Part shown: piece after piece, positions 19,579-30,020 of the stretch | How the letters are laid out: the number at the start of each line of letters is the position of its first letter | Position numbering within the stretch: the first letter of the stretch is position 1 | Source of the DNA: Deinococcus sp. AJ005 | GTDB lineage: Bacteria > Deinococcota > Deinococci > Deinococcales > Deinococcaceae | Length of the DNA: 64,000 nucleotides | NCBI RefSeq assembly: GCF_009017495.1 | Contig: NZ_CP044990.1 | Span: forward strand, 949,001-1,013,000 | Direction of reading: 5' to 3' | Position numbers and translations under genes: made by a program | The notes under the pieces: model-generated | The model's input: only the letters and a program-made list of their open reading frames with translations | Database searches by the model: none | What the model was told of the DNA's origin: nothing

Positions 19579-20124
19579 ATGCGAAGCCGCCGCCCCCGCC
19601 CGCCCGAAGGCGATCAGCCCGCGCGTCCGGTGCGCCCCAAAACGCCCGAGGAACTGCGCGATGCCCTGCTGGCCTATGCCTTTCGGGCGCTGGGGGGCCG
19701 CGCACTGACCGAGGCCGAGTTGCGCGGCAAGCTGGAACGCCGCAGCGACAGCCCCGAACTGATCGAGGAGGTTGTGAAGCGCGTGCAGGAGCTGGGCTAT
19801 CAGGACGATGAACAGGTGGCCCAGACTGAGGGCAAGCGGCGAGGCGTGGGCGGCTTTCGCGTACGCCAGACCCTCAAACGACGGGGCGTCAGTGAGGAGT
19901 TGATTAGTGAGACCCTGGAGGCCCGTGATCCTGACGACGAGCGTGCCGGGGCGCTGGAACTCCTGGAGCGCCGCTGGCCTGCGCTTTGCCGCAAGAAAGA
20001 CCCGAGGGCCAGTGCCTACGCCTTCCTGGCCCGCCGGGGCTTCGGCGGTGAAGCCATCTGGCCCGCCATCCGCGAACTGAGCGAGCGGGCAGCACAGCAG
20101 GAACTAGTTGATAGGGAGGAGTGA
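19579..20124 (+). CDS. recX: Regulatory protein RecX
   Basis: A 181-residue RecX, somewhat longer than average because of a 20-residue basic N-terminus. The three tandem three-helix repeats are recognisable: [40 protein letters not shown] with [19 protein letters not shown], and the final [22 protein letters not shown]. RecX binds RecA filaments and limits recombinase activity; in Deinococcus it modulates RecA-dependent repair after radiation. TAAAAT ends 6 nt before the ATG, giving a leaderless transcript. recA is not in this window. The promoter region is shared with the divergent rpsT gene. Confidence 0.92.
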   Translation: MRSRRPRPPEGDQPARPVRPKTPEELRDALLAYAFRALGGRALTEAELRGKLERRSDSPELIEEVVKRVQELGYQDDEQVAQTEGKRRGVGGFRVRQTLKRRGVSEELISETLEARDPDDERAGALELLERRWPALCRKKDPRASAYAFLARRGFGGEAIWPAIRELSERAAQQELVDREE

Positions 20125-20145
20125 CGCAGCCTGCGACGTTTTGCC

Positions 20146-20174
20146 TTGACACCCCACAGGGCGGCGGATAAACT
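20146..20174 (+). promoter_or_regulatory. Promoter of tRNA-Pro
   Basis: TTGACA at 20146-20151 and TAAACT at 20169-20174 are separated by 17 nt, about 60 nt before the tRNA. This is a near-consensus -35 with an acceptable -10. Confidence 0.7.
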
Positions 20175-20235
20175 GCCGGACGCACTTGAAATGCTGTGCG
20201 GTCCCCCGTGACCCCCAGCGCGACAGGAGCCGTGG

Positions 20236-20312
20236 CGGGGCGTAGCGCAGCCTGGTAGCGCACGTCGTTCGGGACGACGGGGTCGAAGGTTCGAATCCTT
20301 TCGCCCCGACCA
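20236..20312 (+). tRNA. tRNA-Pro (anticodon CGG)
   Basis: A 77-nt cloverleaf including an encoded CCA: acceptor CGGGGCG pairs with CGCCCCG; D-stem GCGC/GCGC with loop AGCCTGGTA; anticodon stem CGTCG/CGACG with loop TTCGGGA, anticodon CGG; T arm GAAGG-TTCGAAT-CCTTT. It reads CCG proline codons. It has its own promoter and terminator, standing alone between recX and a metallophosphoesterase gene. Confidence 0.97.
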
Positions 20313-20324
20313 CGCGAAGAAGGT

Positions 20325-20355
20325 GACCTCCCCACTGCGGGAGGTCTTCTTTTTA
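20325..20355 (+). terminator. Terminator of tRNA-Pro
   Basis: GACCTCCC (20325-20332) pairs with GGGAGGTC (20339-20346) around a 6-nt loop and is followed by TTCTTTTT. It begins 12 nt after the tRNA. Confidence 0.9.
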
Positions 20356-20389
20356 CCCTGCCACCTCGCCCCTTCTTCTGGAGCCATCC

Positions 20390-21094
20390 ATGCGCGTCTT
20401 TGCCATCGCCGATCTGCATCTGGCCTACGTGACCCCCAAACCGATGACGGTGTTCGGGCCGCAGTGGGCCGGGCATCCAGGGGCCATCTACGACCGCTGG
20501 AGCGAGATCGTGCGCCCCAGCGATCTGGTTTTGCTGCCCGGTGACCTGTCGTGGGCCATGCGCCTGCCCGACGCCATGACCGATCTGGCGCAGGTGGCGG
20601 AACTGCCCGGCACCAAAATCCTGCTGCGCGGCAATCACGACTACTGGTGGCCCACGCCTTCAAAGCTGCGCGCGGCGCTGCCCGCTGGAATGCTGGCGGT
20701 CCACAACGATGCTGTGCGGGTCGAGAACGTCGTGGTGTGTGGCACACGCGGCTGGAATACGCCGGGGTATCAGGCGCTGAGCGATGAGGACGAGCGTCTG
20801 CTGAACCGCGAGGCGCAGCGCCTGAGCCTCAGCGTGGAGGCGGCGGGGAAGCTGCGGCAGCCGGGCGATCACTTCCTGATGATGCTGCACTATCCGCCCG
20901 CCTCCGCTCCATACCTGCCAAATCCGCTGACTGCCGTGATTGAGGCGGCGCGGCCCGAGCTGATCGCCTACGGCCACCTGCATGGCGTGCCTGTCGAAAA
21001 ATCCATGCGTCATGTGAACAGTATTCCCGCGCATCTGGTGGCGGCGGACGGCCTGAAATTCACGCCTAAGCTGCTGCTGGATACGGGGGATTAA
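20390..21094 (+). CDS. Metallophosphoesterase, calcineurin-like
   Basis: A 234-residue phosphoesterase with all five metal-site blocks: [10 protein letters not shown] (Asp8, His10), [22 protein letters not shown] and YGHLHG. The single domain and length match cytosolic COG1768-type phosphohydrolases of unknown substrate. It is preceded by GGAG six nucleotides before the ATG. Its last four bases overlap the tail of the convergent phosphoesterase gene on the other strand, so antisense 3' ends are expected. Confidence 0.88.
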   Translation: MRVFAIADLHLAYVTPKPMTVFGPQWAGHPGAIYDRWSEIVRPSDLVLLPGDLSWAMRLPDAMTDLAQVAELPGTKILLRGNHDYWWPTPSKLRAALPAGMLAVHNDAVRVENVVVCGTRGWNTPGYQALSDEDERLLNREAQRLSLSVEAAGKLRQPGDHFLMMLHYPPASAPYLPNPLTAVIEAARPELIAYGHLHGVPVEKSMRHVNSIPAHLVAADGLKFTPKLLLDTGD

Positions 21095-21816
21095 CCCGGC
21101 ACCCACTCGTCGGCCAGCCACTGCGCGTGGGGGATCCCAGAAGCGAGAATGCCCTTTTTGAGTGTCGCCAGATCATAGGGAACGCGGCGGAAAGTGGGCA
21201 TCCATCCACCTGAAATGCTGTCCAGCAGAAGGTATTCGGCGTAGGCCAGATTGACGTATTTCCCACCCCGTTTCTGGAAAGGCAAACCCACGCTGCCGGG
21301 GTTGAGCAGTCGCCAGCCGTCCAGACTTCGCAGCAGAGGCTGATGCGTGTGGCCGCCGATCCAGACAGCGTGCTTACCGTATTCTTCGCGTAATTCTTCG
21401 AGGCGCTTATGGTTTGTTCCAGCGTCCAGTACCTCATCGTCTTTTGCGGGGCTGCCGTGGAAACACAGCAGATCGTCCAGCGCCACCGTCGGGGCGAAGC
21501 TGCGGAGAATGTCGCGCTCGGTCCCGGTCAACTGGGCCGCGCCCCACTGGCCGATATCGTGGATTTCCTGCTCGTCGGGCAGGCCGCGTACCTGGAGGGG
21601 CTGGGGCGCTTCAAGCGCTTCCCGGTCCGCGTTGCCACGCACCACCGGGCAGCCCAGTGCAGCCACCAACTGAAGGCACTCACGCGGCCACGCACCGCCC
21701 GCCGTCACGTCTCCCAGACAGATAAGCGCGTCGGGGGAATGCACGTCCATGTCGGCCAGCGCCGCTTCCAGCGCGGGGAGATTGTCATGGACGTCGCCGT
21801 AGATTGCCAGCCGCAT
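21091..21816 (-). CDS. Metallophosphoesterase, YfcE/diadenosine-tetraphosphatase-like
   Basis: A 241-residue member of the YfcE-like branch: YGDVHDN (Asp, His), [17 protein letters not shown] (Asn), FHGSP and the C-terminal GGHTHQPL with NPGSVGLP. These enzymes hydrolyse phosphodiesters or nucleotides; the physiological substrate is unknown. TATGCT ends 6 nt before the ATG, indicating a leaderless mRNA, and the divergent aldo/keto reductase gene 46 nt away has the mirrored arrangement. Confidence 0.88.
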   Translation of the reverse strand: MRLAIYGDVHDNLPALEAALADMDVHSPDALICLGDVTAGGAWPRECLQLVAALGCPVVRGNADREALEAPQPLQVRGLPDEQEIHDIGQWGAAQLTGTERDILRSFAPTVALDDLLCFHGSPAKDDEVLDAGTNHKRLEELREEYGKHAVWIGGHTHQPLLRSLDGWRLLNPGSVGLPFQKRGGKYVNLAYAEYLLLDSISGGWMPTFRRVPYDLATLKKGILASGIPHAQWLADEWVPG

Positions 21817-21862
21817 AAGGGCAGCATATGCAGTGACGCCACAGCAGGACTACAGTGAACCC

Positions 21863-22870
<1,008 letters not shown>

Positions 22871-22896
22871 GAGAGCAGGAGGCCATTTGCACCCTG

Positions 22897-23075
22897 TCAT
22901 ACGGATTCCGTCTATCTCGCGCAGAAATCGGGACAGCGCCGATTCCTGCACTCCATGCCCGGAACCCGTTTTCCTCCCACTCACTGTCTTGTCCAGAACA
23001 GCGCCCATGAGGACGCTTGGACGCCCGTTCGGATTTCCAGGTGTTTCCAACACCTTTCAATCGAAGTCCGTATCA
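22897..23075 (+). repeat. Small intergenic repeat with inverted ends (copy A)
   Basis: A 179-bp element whose ends are inverted repeats: TCATACGGATTCCG (22897-22910) and, reversed, TGATACGGACTTCG (23075-23062), 11 of 14 matching. An internal hairpin GGTGTTTCCAACACC (23040-23054) is followed by TTTC. Copy B at 32629-32761 is homologous along most of its length in the opposite orientation. It has no coding capacity and fills the gap between convergent genes. It resembles the small noncoding repeats known from Deinococcus or a MITE. Confidence 0.75.
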
Positions 23076-23093
23076 TTCCGCCCTCTGCATTCT

Positions 23094-23681
23094 TTATACG
23101 CTGACCAGACCCAACCCGATGCCCCGCGCCACTGCCCCGGCGCGGCTCTGGACGCCCAGCTTGGAGTACAGCGAGGCGATGTGGAACTTGACCGTACTCT
23201 CGGACACGCCCAGATCACGCGCGGCCCGCTTGTTGCTCAGGCCCAGGGCCAGCAGGTTCAGCACGTCCAGTTCGCGCGGCGTCAGGGTGATGTCCGGGGG
23301 CTGCGGTTCCCCGGCATCATCGGGGTTTTCGAGAACGCCCACCTGATCCGGCGGCAACACTGCCAGCCCCGCCGCCGCGCCCAGTACGCCCGCCAGCAAC
23401 TCGGCGGGTGTGGCGTCGGCAGGCAACGCAGCCCAGCCTCCAGATACGACTTCGAGGAGCAGCGCGGCCCAGTCCGGTGAACCCAGCGCTACCACGGCAG
23501 GTGCGTCGGCCAGTGCCTCGGGATCGGCCAGCCAGGAGTCGTCCACGAGCAGCACGTCTTCCTCTGGCTCAGGCGTGACCGGGAAGCCTGCCGAGGTTAA
23601 CAGCGCCGCCAGTCCTGCGGCCATTACCGCGTTTGCCACCGCGATTCTCACGCTCGGCAGCAGGGTCAGGGGCGCGGTCAT
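23094..23681 (-). CDS. LuxR/NarL-type regulator with degenerate receiver domain
   Basis: 195 residues. The C-terminal 65 residues form a clear LuxR helix-turn-helix ([28 protein letters not shown], cut here, then [16 protein letters not shown]). The N-terminal 120 residues have the length and alternating pattern of a receiver domain ([23 protein letters not shown]) but lack the usual acidic pair after strand 1 and a clear phospho-Asp/Lys set, so phosphorylation is doubtful. It lies 68 nt behind the HtrA-like protease gene on the same strand, so the two probably form an operon. The start at 23681 ([11 protein letters not shown]) is preferred over longer frames that overlap the protease gene. 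Confidence 0.82.
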   Translation of the reverse strand: MTAPLTLLPSVRIAVANAVMAAGLAALLTSAGFPVTPEPEEDVLLVDDSWLADPEALADAPAVVALGSPDWAALLLEVVSGGWAALPADATPAELLAGVLGAAAGLAVLPPDQVGVLENPDDAGEPQPPDITLTPRELDVLNLLALGLSNKRAARDLGVSESTVKFHIASLYSKLGVQSRAGAVARGIGLGLVSV

Positions 23682-23749
23682 TCCCCATGCTAAGGGGGCA
23701 GGCGGCCCCTTGCTGCCGTCTGCCCTGGGCTGTGTGCCCCTGCCCATGC

Positions 23750-24745
23750 TCAGCGCTCGCCGACCACCAGCGTCACGTCCTGTTCCTGGCCGCCGCGCAG
23801 GATGCGGGCGCTGACGCTCTGGCCTGTGCGTTCGCGGACGCGCCACAGCAATTCTGGTGGACGGCGCACGGCTTCCCCGTCCAGCGACAGCAGCACGTCG
23901 CCCACCAGCAGTCCGGCCTGTGCGGCGGGACTTTCAGCTTCAACGCTCACGATGGTCAGGCCAACCTTGCCCCCCTGACCCCAGCGACCCTGACCGCCCC
24001 AAGGGCCGCGTTCCCAGCCTTCACGTTGCCAGCCGCCGCGTCCACGTCCACCGCCCCAGCCTTCGCGGCTCCGGCCTCCGCGTGGGCCACGGGTGGGGGT
24101 CCCGCTCTCGGATTCCCCTCCCTGTATCTGCGGAAACATGACGGGCTGGGTGGCAATGCCCAGATACCCGCGTGGCACGCGCCCGGTGCTGCCCAGTAGG
24201 TCGGCCACTTTCAGGGCACGCTTCACAGGCACGGCCAGCAACTCGCCGCGCGATACGCCCGCGTTCAGCACGCCCACCAGACCGCCGCGTGCATCCACCA
24301 GTGCCCCGCCGCTGACGCCCCGGAAGGGGGCCGCGCCGCTGGGCAGCCACCCCCTGGAGCGGCCATCCTCCGTGGGTTGCCGTTCCATCATGCCCAGGGT
24401 GGCCTGGACGCCGTGCTGTGGCCTGCCCACCGCCAGCAGCAATTCGCCCACGCGCACGCCATTGCTGGCGCTCAGGGCAGACAGATTCAGCCCCTCCACC
24501 TTCAGCAATGCCAGATCGCTGGAAGAGTCGCGGCCAGCTACGGTAGCGCTCAGTTCGCGCCCATCGTGTGTAACCACCATGACTTCGTCGCCGTGCAGCA
24601 CATGGGCCACAGTCAGGATCAGGCCATCGCCGATCACCGTGCCGCTGATGGGCCGTCCGGCATGGACAGAAACGATGCTCATGGATACGGCCTCAACCGC
24701 GTCCGCCAAATTGTTCGATAAATCAGTAAAGTTCGTCATGCCCAT
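23750..24745 (-). CDS. HtrA-like serine protease without signal peptide, with RGG/Trp-rich insert in PDZ
   Basis: 331 residues: a trypsin-like domain with His48 (TVAHVLHG), Asp77 ([10 protein letters not shown]) and Ser145 ([10 protein letters not shown], where family members usually have GNSGG), then a PDZ domain split by an insert at about residues 207-260. The insert is almost only Gly, Arg, Trp, Glu and Gln with RGG- and GRGRGG-type units. No signal peptide or membrane anchor is seen, so it should be cytoplasmic, unusual for HtrA relatives. The start at 24745 has GGAG 8 nt upstream; Met3 is the alternative. It heads a probable operon with the LuxR-type regulator. Confidence 0.88.
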   Translation of the reverse strand: MGMTNFTDLSNNLADAVEAVSMSIVSVHAGRPISGTVIGDGLILTVAHVLHGDEVMVVTHDGRELSATVAGRDSSSDLALLKVEGLNLSALSASNGVRVGELLLAVGRPQHGVQATLGMMERQPTEDGRSRGWLPSGAAPFRGVSGGALVDARGGLVGVLNAGVSRGELLAVPVKRALKVADLLGSTGRVPRGYLGIATQPVMFPQIQGGESESGTPTRGPRGGRSREGWGGGRGRGGWQREGWERGPWGGQGRWGQGGKVGLTIVSVEAESPAAQAGLLVGDVLLSLDGEAVRRPPELLWRVRERTGQSVSARILRGGQEQDVTLVVGER

Positions 24746-24868
24746 ATGGTGCGCTCCGGGCTAAAAATGCGCGCCGGGCGAATGACGGGGGCCTGACCCT
24801 GGCTGAATGGGGAGGGGTTGAAAGTTGATGGACGAAGAGGCTGGCAGCATCCGGCTATGCTTTGCCGC

Positions 24869-25249
24869 ATGTCCCTGACCCTTTCCTTCCTGCGCGATAC
24901 CTACGCCGTGTGCCAGCTTCCCGCAGACGCTGCGCCGCCTGCCTGGGCTTTTGAAGGCGAGTTCTGGAGCGTCACTCGTGCGGCGGGGGAATTGTCGGTG
25001 GTATGCCTGGAAGCGAACGTTCCAGATGGTGTAAAGGCTGAAAAGGATTGGGCGGTGCTGCGGCTGCACGGTCCCTTTGAGTTCACACTGACGGGCATCC
25101 TGGCAAGTGTGCTGGAACCGCTCAAAGTAGCGGGCATCGGCATTTTCGCCCTGTCCACCTTTGACACCGATTACGTGCTGGTATCAGAAGCGAATGCAGA
25201 TGATGCGGCAGAGGCGTTACGGGCGGCGGGGCACACGGTCAGGGAGTAG
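24869..25249 (+). CDS. ACT-domain protein (COG3603/CASTOR-like)
   Basis: A 126-residue protein formed by an N-terminal ACT-like half (CQLPADAAPPAW, then EFWSVTRAAGELSVVCL) and a second ACT domain (HGPFEFTLTGILASVLEPL, then GIGIFALSTFDTDYVLV). This matches the small amino-acid-sensing ACT proteins related to eukaryotic CASTOR. Ligand unknown. TATGCT ends 7 nt before the ATG at 24869; an in-frame upstream start at 24818 lacks support. Its 3' end overlaps the convergent GH16 gene by 11 nt. Confidence 0.85.
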   Translation: MSLTLSFLRDTYAVCQLPADAAPPAWAFEGEFWSVTRAAGELSVVCLEANVPDGVKAEKDWAVLRLHGPFEFTLTGILASVLEPLKVAGIGIFALSTFDTDYVLVSEANADDAAEALRAAGHTVRE

Positions 25250-26129
25250 CGTTCTCCTTCCACACGCGCACGTAATCCACCTTCATCACGCCGGGAAAGA
25301 CCGTGCTGGCGTTTGGTGGGCCGGGCCACTGACCGCCCACTGCCAGATTCAGCAGCAGATAGAACGGCTGCTCAAAGACCCAGGTGCGGCCCGCTGGCAG
25401 ATCATCTGGGGTGACGCGGTGATAGGGCACGCCGTCCAGCAGCCACACGATTTCCCGTGGCCGTTTGATGACGGCGAAGGTGTGATAGCCGTCCGAGGCG
25501 GCCCTACCCAGCGTTTTGCTCTGGCTGAGGCCCTGTGCGCCGGAATAGCCGGGACCGTGCAGGGTGCCGTAGACCGTGTTCGGCTCGCGGCCCAGCCACT
25601 CCATGATGTCGATTTCGCCGCCGTCCGGCCACTTTCCACTCTGGCCCAGACTCCAGAAAGCAGGCCAGTATCCGGCTCCGGGCGGCATCTGAATGCGCGC
25701 CTCGATCTTGCCATTCGTGAACGTCACCTTGTTTTTGGTGGTCAGCCGCGCCGAGGTGTAAGCGCACGGATCGCCGTGCCAGCAGGGCAGGTCTGCCGTG
25801 TTCTTCAGCGCCCGGATTTCCAGATGCCCCTGCCCGTCCAGACGCACGTTCGCCACGTCGCGCGTGTAGAACTGGAGTTCCTCGTTGCCCCAGCCGTTCG
25901 CGTCGGCATTGCCGTAATCGTAATTCCAGGTACGCTCCTCTGGTTGGCTGCCCGCTGCGCCACTGAATTCATGCTGCCAGATCAGCGTCCAGCGGGGGTC
26001 GGGTGGCGTGGCCGGAATGGGGAGGGCCGCGCTGGAAAGCGGCTGGGTGGCCCACGCCGCACAGGACACTGAGAGGGCGCACATCAAGCCCCAGGTCAGC
26101 GCGGGCCTGTTCGTTCTTGGGTTGTTCAT
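25239..26129 (-). CDS. Secreted glycoside hydrolase family 16 (beta-glucanase/laminarinase type)
   Basis: A 296-residue secreted enzyme. Signal peptide at 1-28 (LTWGLMCALSVSCAAWA); the GH16 jelly-roll follows with NYDYGN, GWGNEELQFYT and the catalytic motif GGEIDIMEWLG in which Glu172 is the expected nucleophile, Asp174 the helper and Glu177 the acid/base. Trp-rich strands WPAFWSLG and FYLLLNLAVGGQWPG are typical of bacterial endo-1,3-beta-glucanases. It probably degrades laminarin-like or lichenan-like glucans from fungi, algae or plants. Confidence 0.93.
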   Translation of the reverse strand: MNNPRTNRPALTWGLMCALSVSCAAWATQPLSSAALPIPATPPDPRWTLIWQHEFSGAAGSQPEERTWNYDYGNADANGWGNEELQFYTRDVANVRLDGQGHLEIRALKNTADLPCWHGDPCAYTSARLTTKNKVTFTNGKIEARIQMPPGAGYWPAFWSLGQSGKWPDGGEIDIMEWLGREPNTVYGTLHGPGYSGAQGLSQSKTLGRAASDGYHTFAVIKRPREIVWLLDGVPYHRVTPDDLPAGRTWVFEQPFYLLLNLAVGGQWPGPPNASTVFPGVMKVDYVRVWKENATP

Positions 26130-26190
26130 GTCTCCACTTTTTCAGAAATCCTGTCCCGGAAACAGACACCCGGAAACACATAGGCCGTGT

Positions 26191-26694
26191 TCAACCCCCA
26201 AAGTTCTCGCATTTCAGCATGAAGCGCACCACGGAGACCAGCTCGCCCCGGTATTCCTCCAGACCGCTGGGGCCAGTTTCGGTGAAGCCCAGCCGCAGCA
26301 GCAGCGCCCGCGAACGCGCGTTGGGGGCGTGGGCCTCGGCGGTCACGGTCTGGAGTGCCAGTTCGGTAAAGGCGTGCGTCAGCGTCAGCCGCCCGGCCCG
26401 CAGGCCCAGGCCGTGGCCCCACAGCGCCCGATCCCCGATGGCGATTCCGAATTCGGCGCTGCTGTCGGTGAATCCCGCCAGATCGGTGTAGCCCACCAGC
26501 ACGCCGTCTACCGTGATGCCGTGGCGCAGCAGTTCCGGCGGGGTCAGCATCAGCAGCCCTTGCCAGTGCTGACGGATGTGCGGGGCGGGCAACCCCACAG
26601 GCCAGTCGATGGCGAGACAGAACTCCTCGTCCGCGCCCCAGCGCACAGCACTTTCCTCGTCGCCGGGACGCAGGGGGCGCAGCCTCAGTTCCAC
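26191..26694 (-). CDS. GNAT-family N-acetyltransferase (RimJ/RimL-like)
   Basis: 167 residues from a GTG at 26694 that overlaps the stop of the nitronate monooxygenase gene (10-nt overlap). The fold is visible as [17 protein letters not shown] at the start, strand [20 protein letters not shown] (acetyl-CoA binding Q/GxxGxG/A region) and the C-terminal [21 protein letters not shown]. This is the pattern of ribosomal-protein or small-molecule acetyltransferases. Longer frames upstream are antisense-like low-complexity sequence within the NMO gene. The NMO, GNAT and divergent deacetylase genes form a compact locus. Confidence 0.85.
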   Translation of the reverse strand: MELRLRPLRPGDEESAVRWGADEEFCLAIDWPVGLPAPHIRQHWQGLLMLTPPELLRHGITVDGVLVGYTDLAGFTDSSAEFGIAIGDRALWGHGLGLRAGRLTLTHAFTELALQTVTAEAHAPNARSRALLLRLGFTETGPSGLEEYRGELVSVVRFMLKCENFGG

Positions 26695-27698
26695 AACGAT
26701 TCCAGAATCTCTGCCGCTGTCCCTGCCCGTCCGTGTGCCACGCCCTCCCCGGCCCACAGGCTCAGCACGTCCGCGCGGCCTGTCTTTACCCCCGCTGCAC
26801 GCATGGAGCGGGTCAGGGCGTTCTGGAACGGGTAGGGAAGAGGCTGTTGTATACCTTCTGTCACGGCGTTTCTCAGCCCCCGCGCCGTTCGCCCGCTGAA
26901 GGCACGGGTCAATACGGTGTCGCCCGTTTTCGCTGCCGCCAGCGCGGCCCGATACGGCGCGGACGTCCCGGCCTCCGTTGCCCGCAGAAACGCCGTTCCA
27001 CACTGCGCGAGGCTGGCCCCAGCGTCCAGCACGGCCCGCACGTCTGCCGCCGTCATCAGGCCACCCGCCGCGATCACGGGAACGCCAATGCTCTGCGCCG
27101 TCGCACGGGTTAGCGCTAACGTGTCGGCCAGTTCATCCTCTGACCAGCCGCCCCGGTGGCCGCCCGCCGCGCCGCCCTGCACCACGATGGCGTCCACGCC
27201 GTCTGTTTCAAGCTGCCGCGCTTCTTCCAGCCCTGTCGCTGTACCTATCGTCAGAATCCCAGACGATTTCAACGCCTCCAGATGCCGCGCTTCCAGCCGC
27301 CCGAAGGTGAAGGAGAGGACGGCGGGGCAAACCTCCAGCACGGCCTCTAGCTGTAAGCCGAAGTCCGGGTCCGCCTGCGCCGTCAGCGTGGGTGTGGGCA
27401 GGCCCAGATCGGCGTGAAAGGGCACGAGTTCGGCGGTGGCCCGTGCCACCTCTGAGGCAGTCGGTGGCACGTTCGGCTGCGGCGCGAACAGATTTACGGC
27501 GAAAGGCCCCTGTGTCAGCCGCCGCACCGCTGCGCCCATTTCGGTGATCTGCGCGGGCGTCAGATACGCTGCGCCCAGGCTGCCCAGCCCGCCCGCAGTG
27601 CTGACGGCGGACACCAGTTCCGGTATGCTGATCCCGCCCGCCATCGGCGCGAGGACGATGGGCAGGCGGAGGCCGAGGCGCTGTGTGAGCGTGGGCAT
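26685..27698 (-). CDS. Nitronate monooxygenase (2-nitropropane dioxygenase family)
   Basis: A 337-residue FMN-dependent TIM-barrel enzyme. Recognisable parts are [12 protein letters not shown] at the N-terminus, the FMN phosphate-binding [21 protein letters not shown] and the catalytic-region [10 protein letters not shown] (His). It oxidises alkyl nitronates such as propionate 3-nitronate or, in FabK-like members, acts in lipid synthesis; the length and QGGAAGGH motif favour NMO class. The ATG at 27698 has TACAGT 6 nt upstream. It is divergent from the deacetylase-like gene, 25 nt away. Confidence 0.92.
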   Translation of the reverse strand: MPTLTQRLGLRLPIVLAPMAGGISIPELVSAVSTAGGLGSLGAAYLTPAQITEMGAAVRRLTQGPFAVNLFAPQPNVPPTASEVARATAELVPFHADLGLPTPTLTAQADPDFGLQLEAVLEVCPAVLSFTFGRLEARHLEALKSSGILTIGTATGLEEARQLETDGVDAIVVQGGAAGGHRGGWSEDELADTLALTRATAQSIGVPVIAAGGLMTAADVRAVLDAGASLAQCGTAFLRATEAGTSAPYRAALAAAKTGDTVLTRAFSGRTARGLRNAVTEGIQQPLPYPFQNALTRSMRAAGVKTGRADVLSLWAGEGVAHGRAGTAAEILESLWN

Positions 27699-27723
27699 GG
27701 CCAGACTGTAGCCTGCCAGCATC

Positions 27724-28647
27724 GTGTCCGTCTTTCCCCATCCTTTCCGCGCCCTGACCGCCTACCGCCGCGCCGCCTACGCCGGGCAGCCCGCGCCCCG
27801 GCGGCAGTTCATGGGGCGCGAATCCATGCTGGAAATGCTGGCCAGGGTGGGTGAACTGCTGCCACTCGAAGAGGCCCCGGACCTGCCCTGGGCGCTGGCC
27901 GAGCGGGTGCATGACCCGGCGTATCTGGAAAGGTGGCGAAACGGAGAGGTCACGCGCGCCGAGGAACGGGCGCTGGGGTTTCCCTGGACCCCTGTCGTGG
28001 TGGAGCGCGGTCTGGGCAGCAGCGGCGCAACCCTGGCCGCCACCCGTGACGCCCTGAAGCTGGGGTTGGGCATTAATTTCGGCGGCGGCACCCACCACGC
28101 CTACGCCGATCACGCCGAGGGCTTTTCCTTCCTCAACGATGTGGTGATCAGCGCCCGGTGGCTGCTTGATACCGGGCAGGCCGCGCGCATCCTGATCCTC
28201 GATCTGGACGTGCATCAGGGCAACGGCACGGCAGCCATGCTGGCGCAGGAGGCGCGGGCACTGACAGTCAGCCTGCACGGCGCGAACAATTACCCCTTTA
28301 CCAAGGAGACGGCGGGCCTGAATATCGCCCTGCCCGACGGCACCGGGGACGCGGAGTATCTGGCCGTGCTGGACTCTCAGGTTGCCCCCACCGTGGCTGC
28401 CTTTCGCCCGGATTTCGTCTTCTATCTGGCGGGGGCGGACGTGCTGGCGGGCGATCAGTTGGGCAAGCTGGCCCTCAGCGTCGGCGGTGTGCGCCAGCGG
28501 GACGAACGGGTGCTGAACTGGGCCGCCCGCGCCCGGATTCCCCTGGTGACGGTCATGGCCGGAGGGTACAACCGCGATCCGCAGCACCTGATTGCGGCGC
28601 GGCTGGGCACGCTGGAGGCGGCTCTGGGGGCGTTCAGAACTGGGTGA
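27724..28647 (+). CDS. Histone deacetylase / acetoin utilisation-like deacetylase
   Basis: A 307-residue arginase-fold deacetylase. Zinc and active-site residues are visible: [20 protein letters not shown] (His-His pair), [12 protein letters not shown] (Asp and His zinc ligands) and [13 protein letters not shown] (third ligand Asp). The final VMAGGYN is also typical. Such enzymes remove acetyl groups from lysines or polyamines. It starts at a GTG at 27724, divergent from the NMO/GNAT operon, so an acetyltransferase and a deacetylase share one control region. Confidence 0.93.
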   Translation: MSVFPHPFRALTAYRRAAYAGQPAPRRQFMGRESMLEMLARVGELLPLEEAPDLPWALAERVHDPAYLERWRNGEVTRAEERALGFPWTPVVVERGLGSSGATLAATRDALKLGLGINFGGGTHHAYADHAEGFSFLNDVVISARWLLDTGQAARILILDLDVHQGNGTAAMLAQEARALTVSLHGANNYPFTKETAGLNIALPDGTGDAEYLAVLDSQVAPTVAAFRPDFVFYLAGADVLAGDQLGKLALSVGGVRQRDERVLNWAARARIPLVTVMAGGYNRDPQHLIAARLGTLEAALGAFRTG

Positions 28648-28677
28648 GGGTAGAGCGTCAGGTGGTTGAACTGTCGT

Positions 28678-29097
28678 TCAGAAGCGTAGTTCCAGTCCCA
28701 CGCCCCCGCCAAAGCCCGAAGCCGTGCCCGTCCGCACAAAAGCCCGCCACCCGGCTGGCCCCAGCAGCGGCCCGCGCAGGCCACCCTCAGCGTAGACGCC
28801 AAAGCGGTTCACGTATTCCGCGCCCGCCGTGGCGAAGGCGTCCACCCGCGTGATCGGCACGTTGATGTCCCGGAGTGTCGCGCCTACCGCGTAACGGTTG
28901 GCGTTGGTGTTGCGCCACGCTTTCTCTGCTGCCGCCTCCACCCCCAGCGTCCCCACAATCGGTACCCGGAACACCGAAAGACCTGCGTGCAGGCCGTAGC
29001 CCTTCGTGGTGGCGTCCACCCCGGCCCAGGCCGTGGCTGCCGAGGCGCTGCAAGGAAAGGCGAGTGCGGCGGCGATGAGCAGGACACGGGAATTCAT
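28678..29097 (-). CDS. Hypothetical secreted beta-rich protein
   Basis: 139 residues with a clear signal peptide (MNSRVLLIAAALAFPCSASA). The mature part alternates Gly, Ala, Val and aromatic residues in amphipathic strands (GVDATTKGYGLHAGLSVFRV, then GVYAEGGLRGPLLG) and ends GLELRF with a terminal Phe, as many outer-membrane beta-barrels do. A small eight-stranded barrel is plausible, but no homologous family is recognised. It stands alone between the deacetylase gene (convergent) and the aminopeptidase gene. Confidence 0.7.
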   Translation of the reverse strand: MNSRVLLIAAALAFPCSASAATAWAGVDATTKGYGLHAGLSVFRVPIVGTLGVEAAAEKAWRNTNANRYAVGATLRDINVPITRVDAFATAGAEYVNRFGVYAEGGLRGPLLGPAGWRAFVRTGTASGFGGGVGLELRF

Positions 29098-29168
29098 GGT
29101 GTCAGGGTAGTGGGTGGGAATGAGTGTGAGGAGCGCGCCGTTCTCACGGTGGGCCTGTCTCTGATCGT

Positions 29169-30020
29169 CTACCCGTTCAGCCGCACGCCTGCCACCGTTG
29201 CCAGCATGCGGAAGGTCTGGAACAGGTGATAGGCATTCTCGCTGCTCCAGCCTACCGTCACGGCGTCTACCCTCGTGATGTCGGGAATGCGGGCGCAGGC
29301 GTCGGCGCGGGCCTGGTGGTCAAACGCCATCTGGCACGGCGCGGGCCAGCGGGTGGTGTAGGGCTGGGCATTCTTGGCCGCACGCACGGCCTGTTCGGCC
29401 CCCTCGCGGATGCGTTTCTGGGCCTCGGCAGGGTGCAGGTGAATGGCGGCATAGGTACTCAGCCCCTCCTTGACCGCCACTGTGACCACCTGTTGGCCCA
29501 GTTCGGCGCTGATCTCGGCCATCGCCACGTCGTCGCCGCAGGCAAAAACCACTGGAACGTCGTAATGCCCGGCCAGCAGCGCATTGATGCCGTATTCCCC
29601 GGTGTCAATACCGCCGATTCGCACGTTGCGGATAAAGCCGTTCCAGGTGTGTGCCAGTGGGCCAAGCGGACTTCCGGCGCGGGCGTGGTAACCCACGAAC
29701 AGCAGCGCGCCCACGCCGTCTTCCTGCACGCCCTGCACCATGCTCAGCGGTTTGTCGTTGCCGCTGGTAAAGCGCACCTGCTGGGGCAGCAGCTCGGGGA
29801 TCAGGTTCCGCATGGTGTCGTGGCTGTCGTTGATCAGCACGTCCGTCGCGCCGCCCATGATCGCGCCCTCGGCGGCAGCGGCGGCCTCACGCGTCATGCG
29901 CTCGCGGGCCGCCTGATACTCGGTGCCGTTGACCAGCCCGCCAAATTCCGGTGGGCTGACCTGCACCCACGACGCCACCCCGCACACACCTTCCATATCC
30001 ACGCTGATGACCACTTTCAC
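29169..30020 (-). CDS. D-aminopeptidase, M55 family (DppA-like)
   Basis: 283 residues from a GTG at 30020 (MKVVISVDMEG). The M55 metal ligands are visible: Asp and Glu in SVDMEGVCGV, the NDSHDTMRN block and FACGDDVAM. DppA is a cytoplasmic zinc enzyme that releases D-amino acids from D-Ala peptides, consistent with cell-wall turnover. No dipeptide transporter genes are adjacent. A -10-like TACACT (30047-30042) is followed 7 nt later by a five-codon ORF (30034-30017) whose TGA overlaps this GTG, so translation may be coupled. Longer N-terminal frames run into repeat sequence and are rejected. Confidence 0.9.
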   Translation of the reverse strand: MKVVISVDMEGVCGVASWVQVSPPEFGGLVNGTEYQAARERMTREAAAAAEGAIMGGATDVLINDSHDTMRNLIPELLPQQVRFTSGNDKPLSMVQGVQEDGVGALLFVGYHARAGSPLGPLAHTWNGFIRNVRIGGIDTGEYGINALLAGHYDVPVVFACGDDVAMAEISAELGQQVVTVAVKEGLSTYAAIHLHPAEAQKRIREGAEQAVRAAKNAQPYTTRWPAPCQMAFDHQARADACARIPDITRVDAVTVGWSSENAYHLFQTFRMLATVAGVRLNG

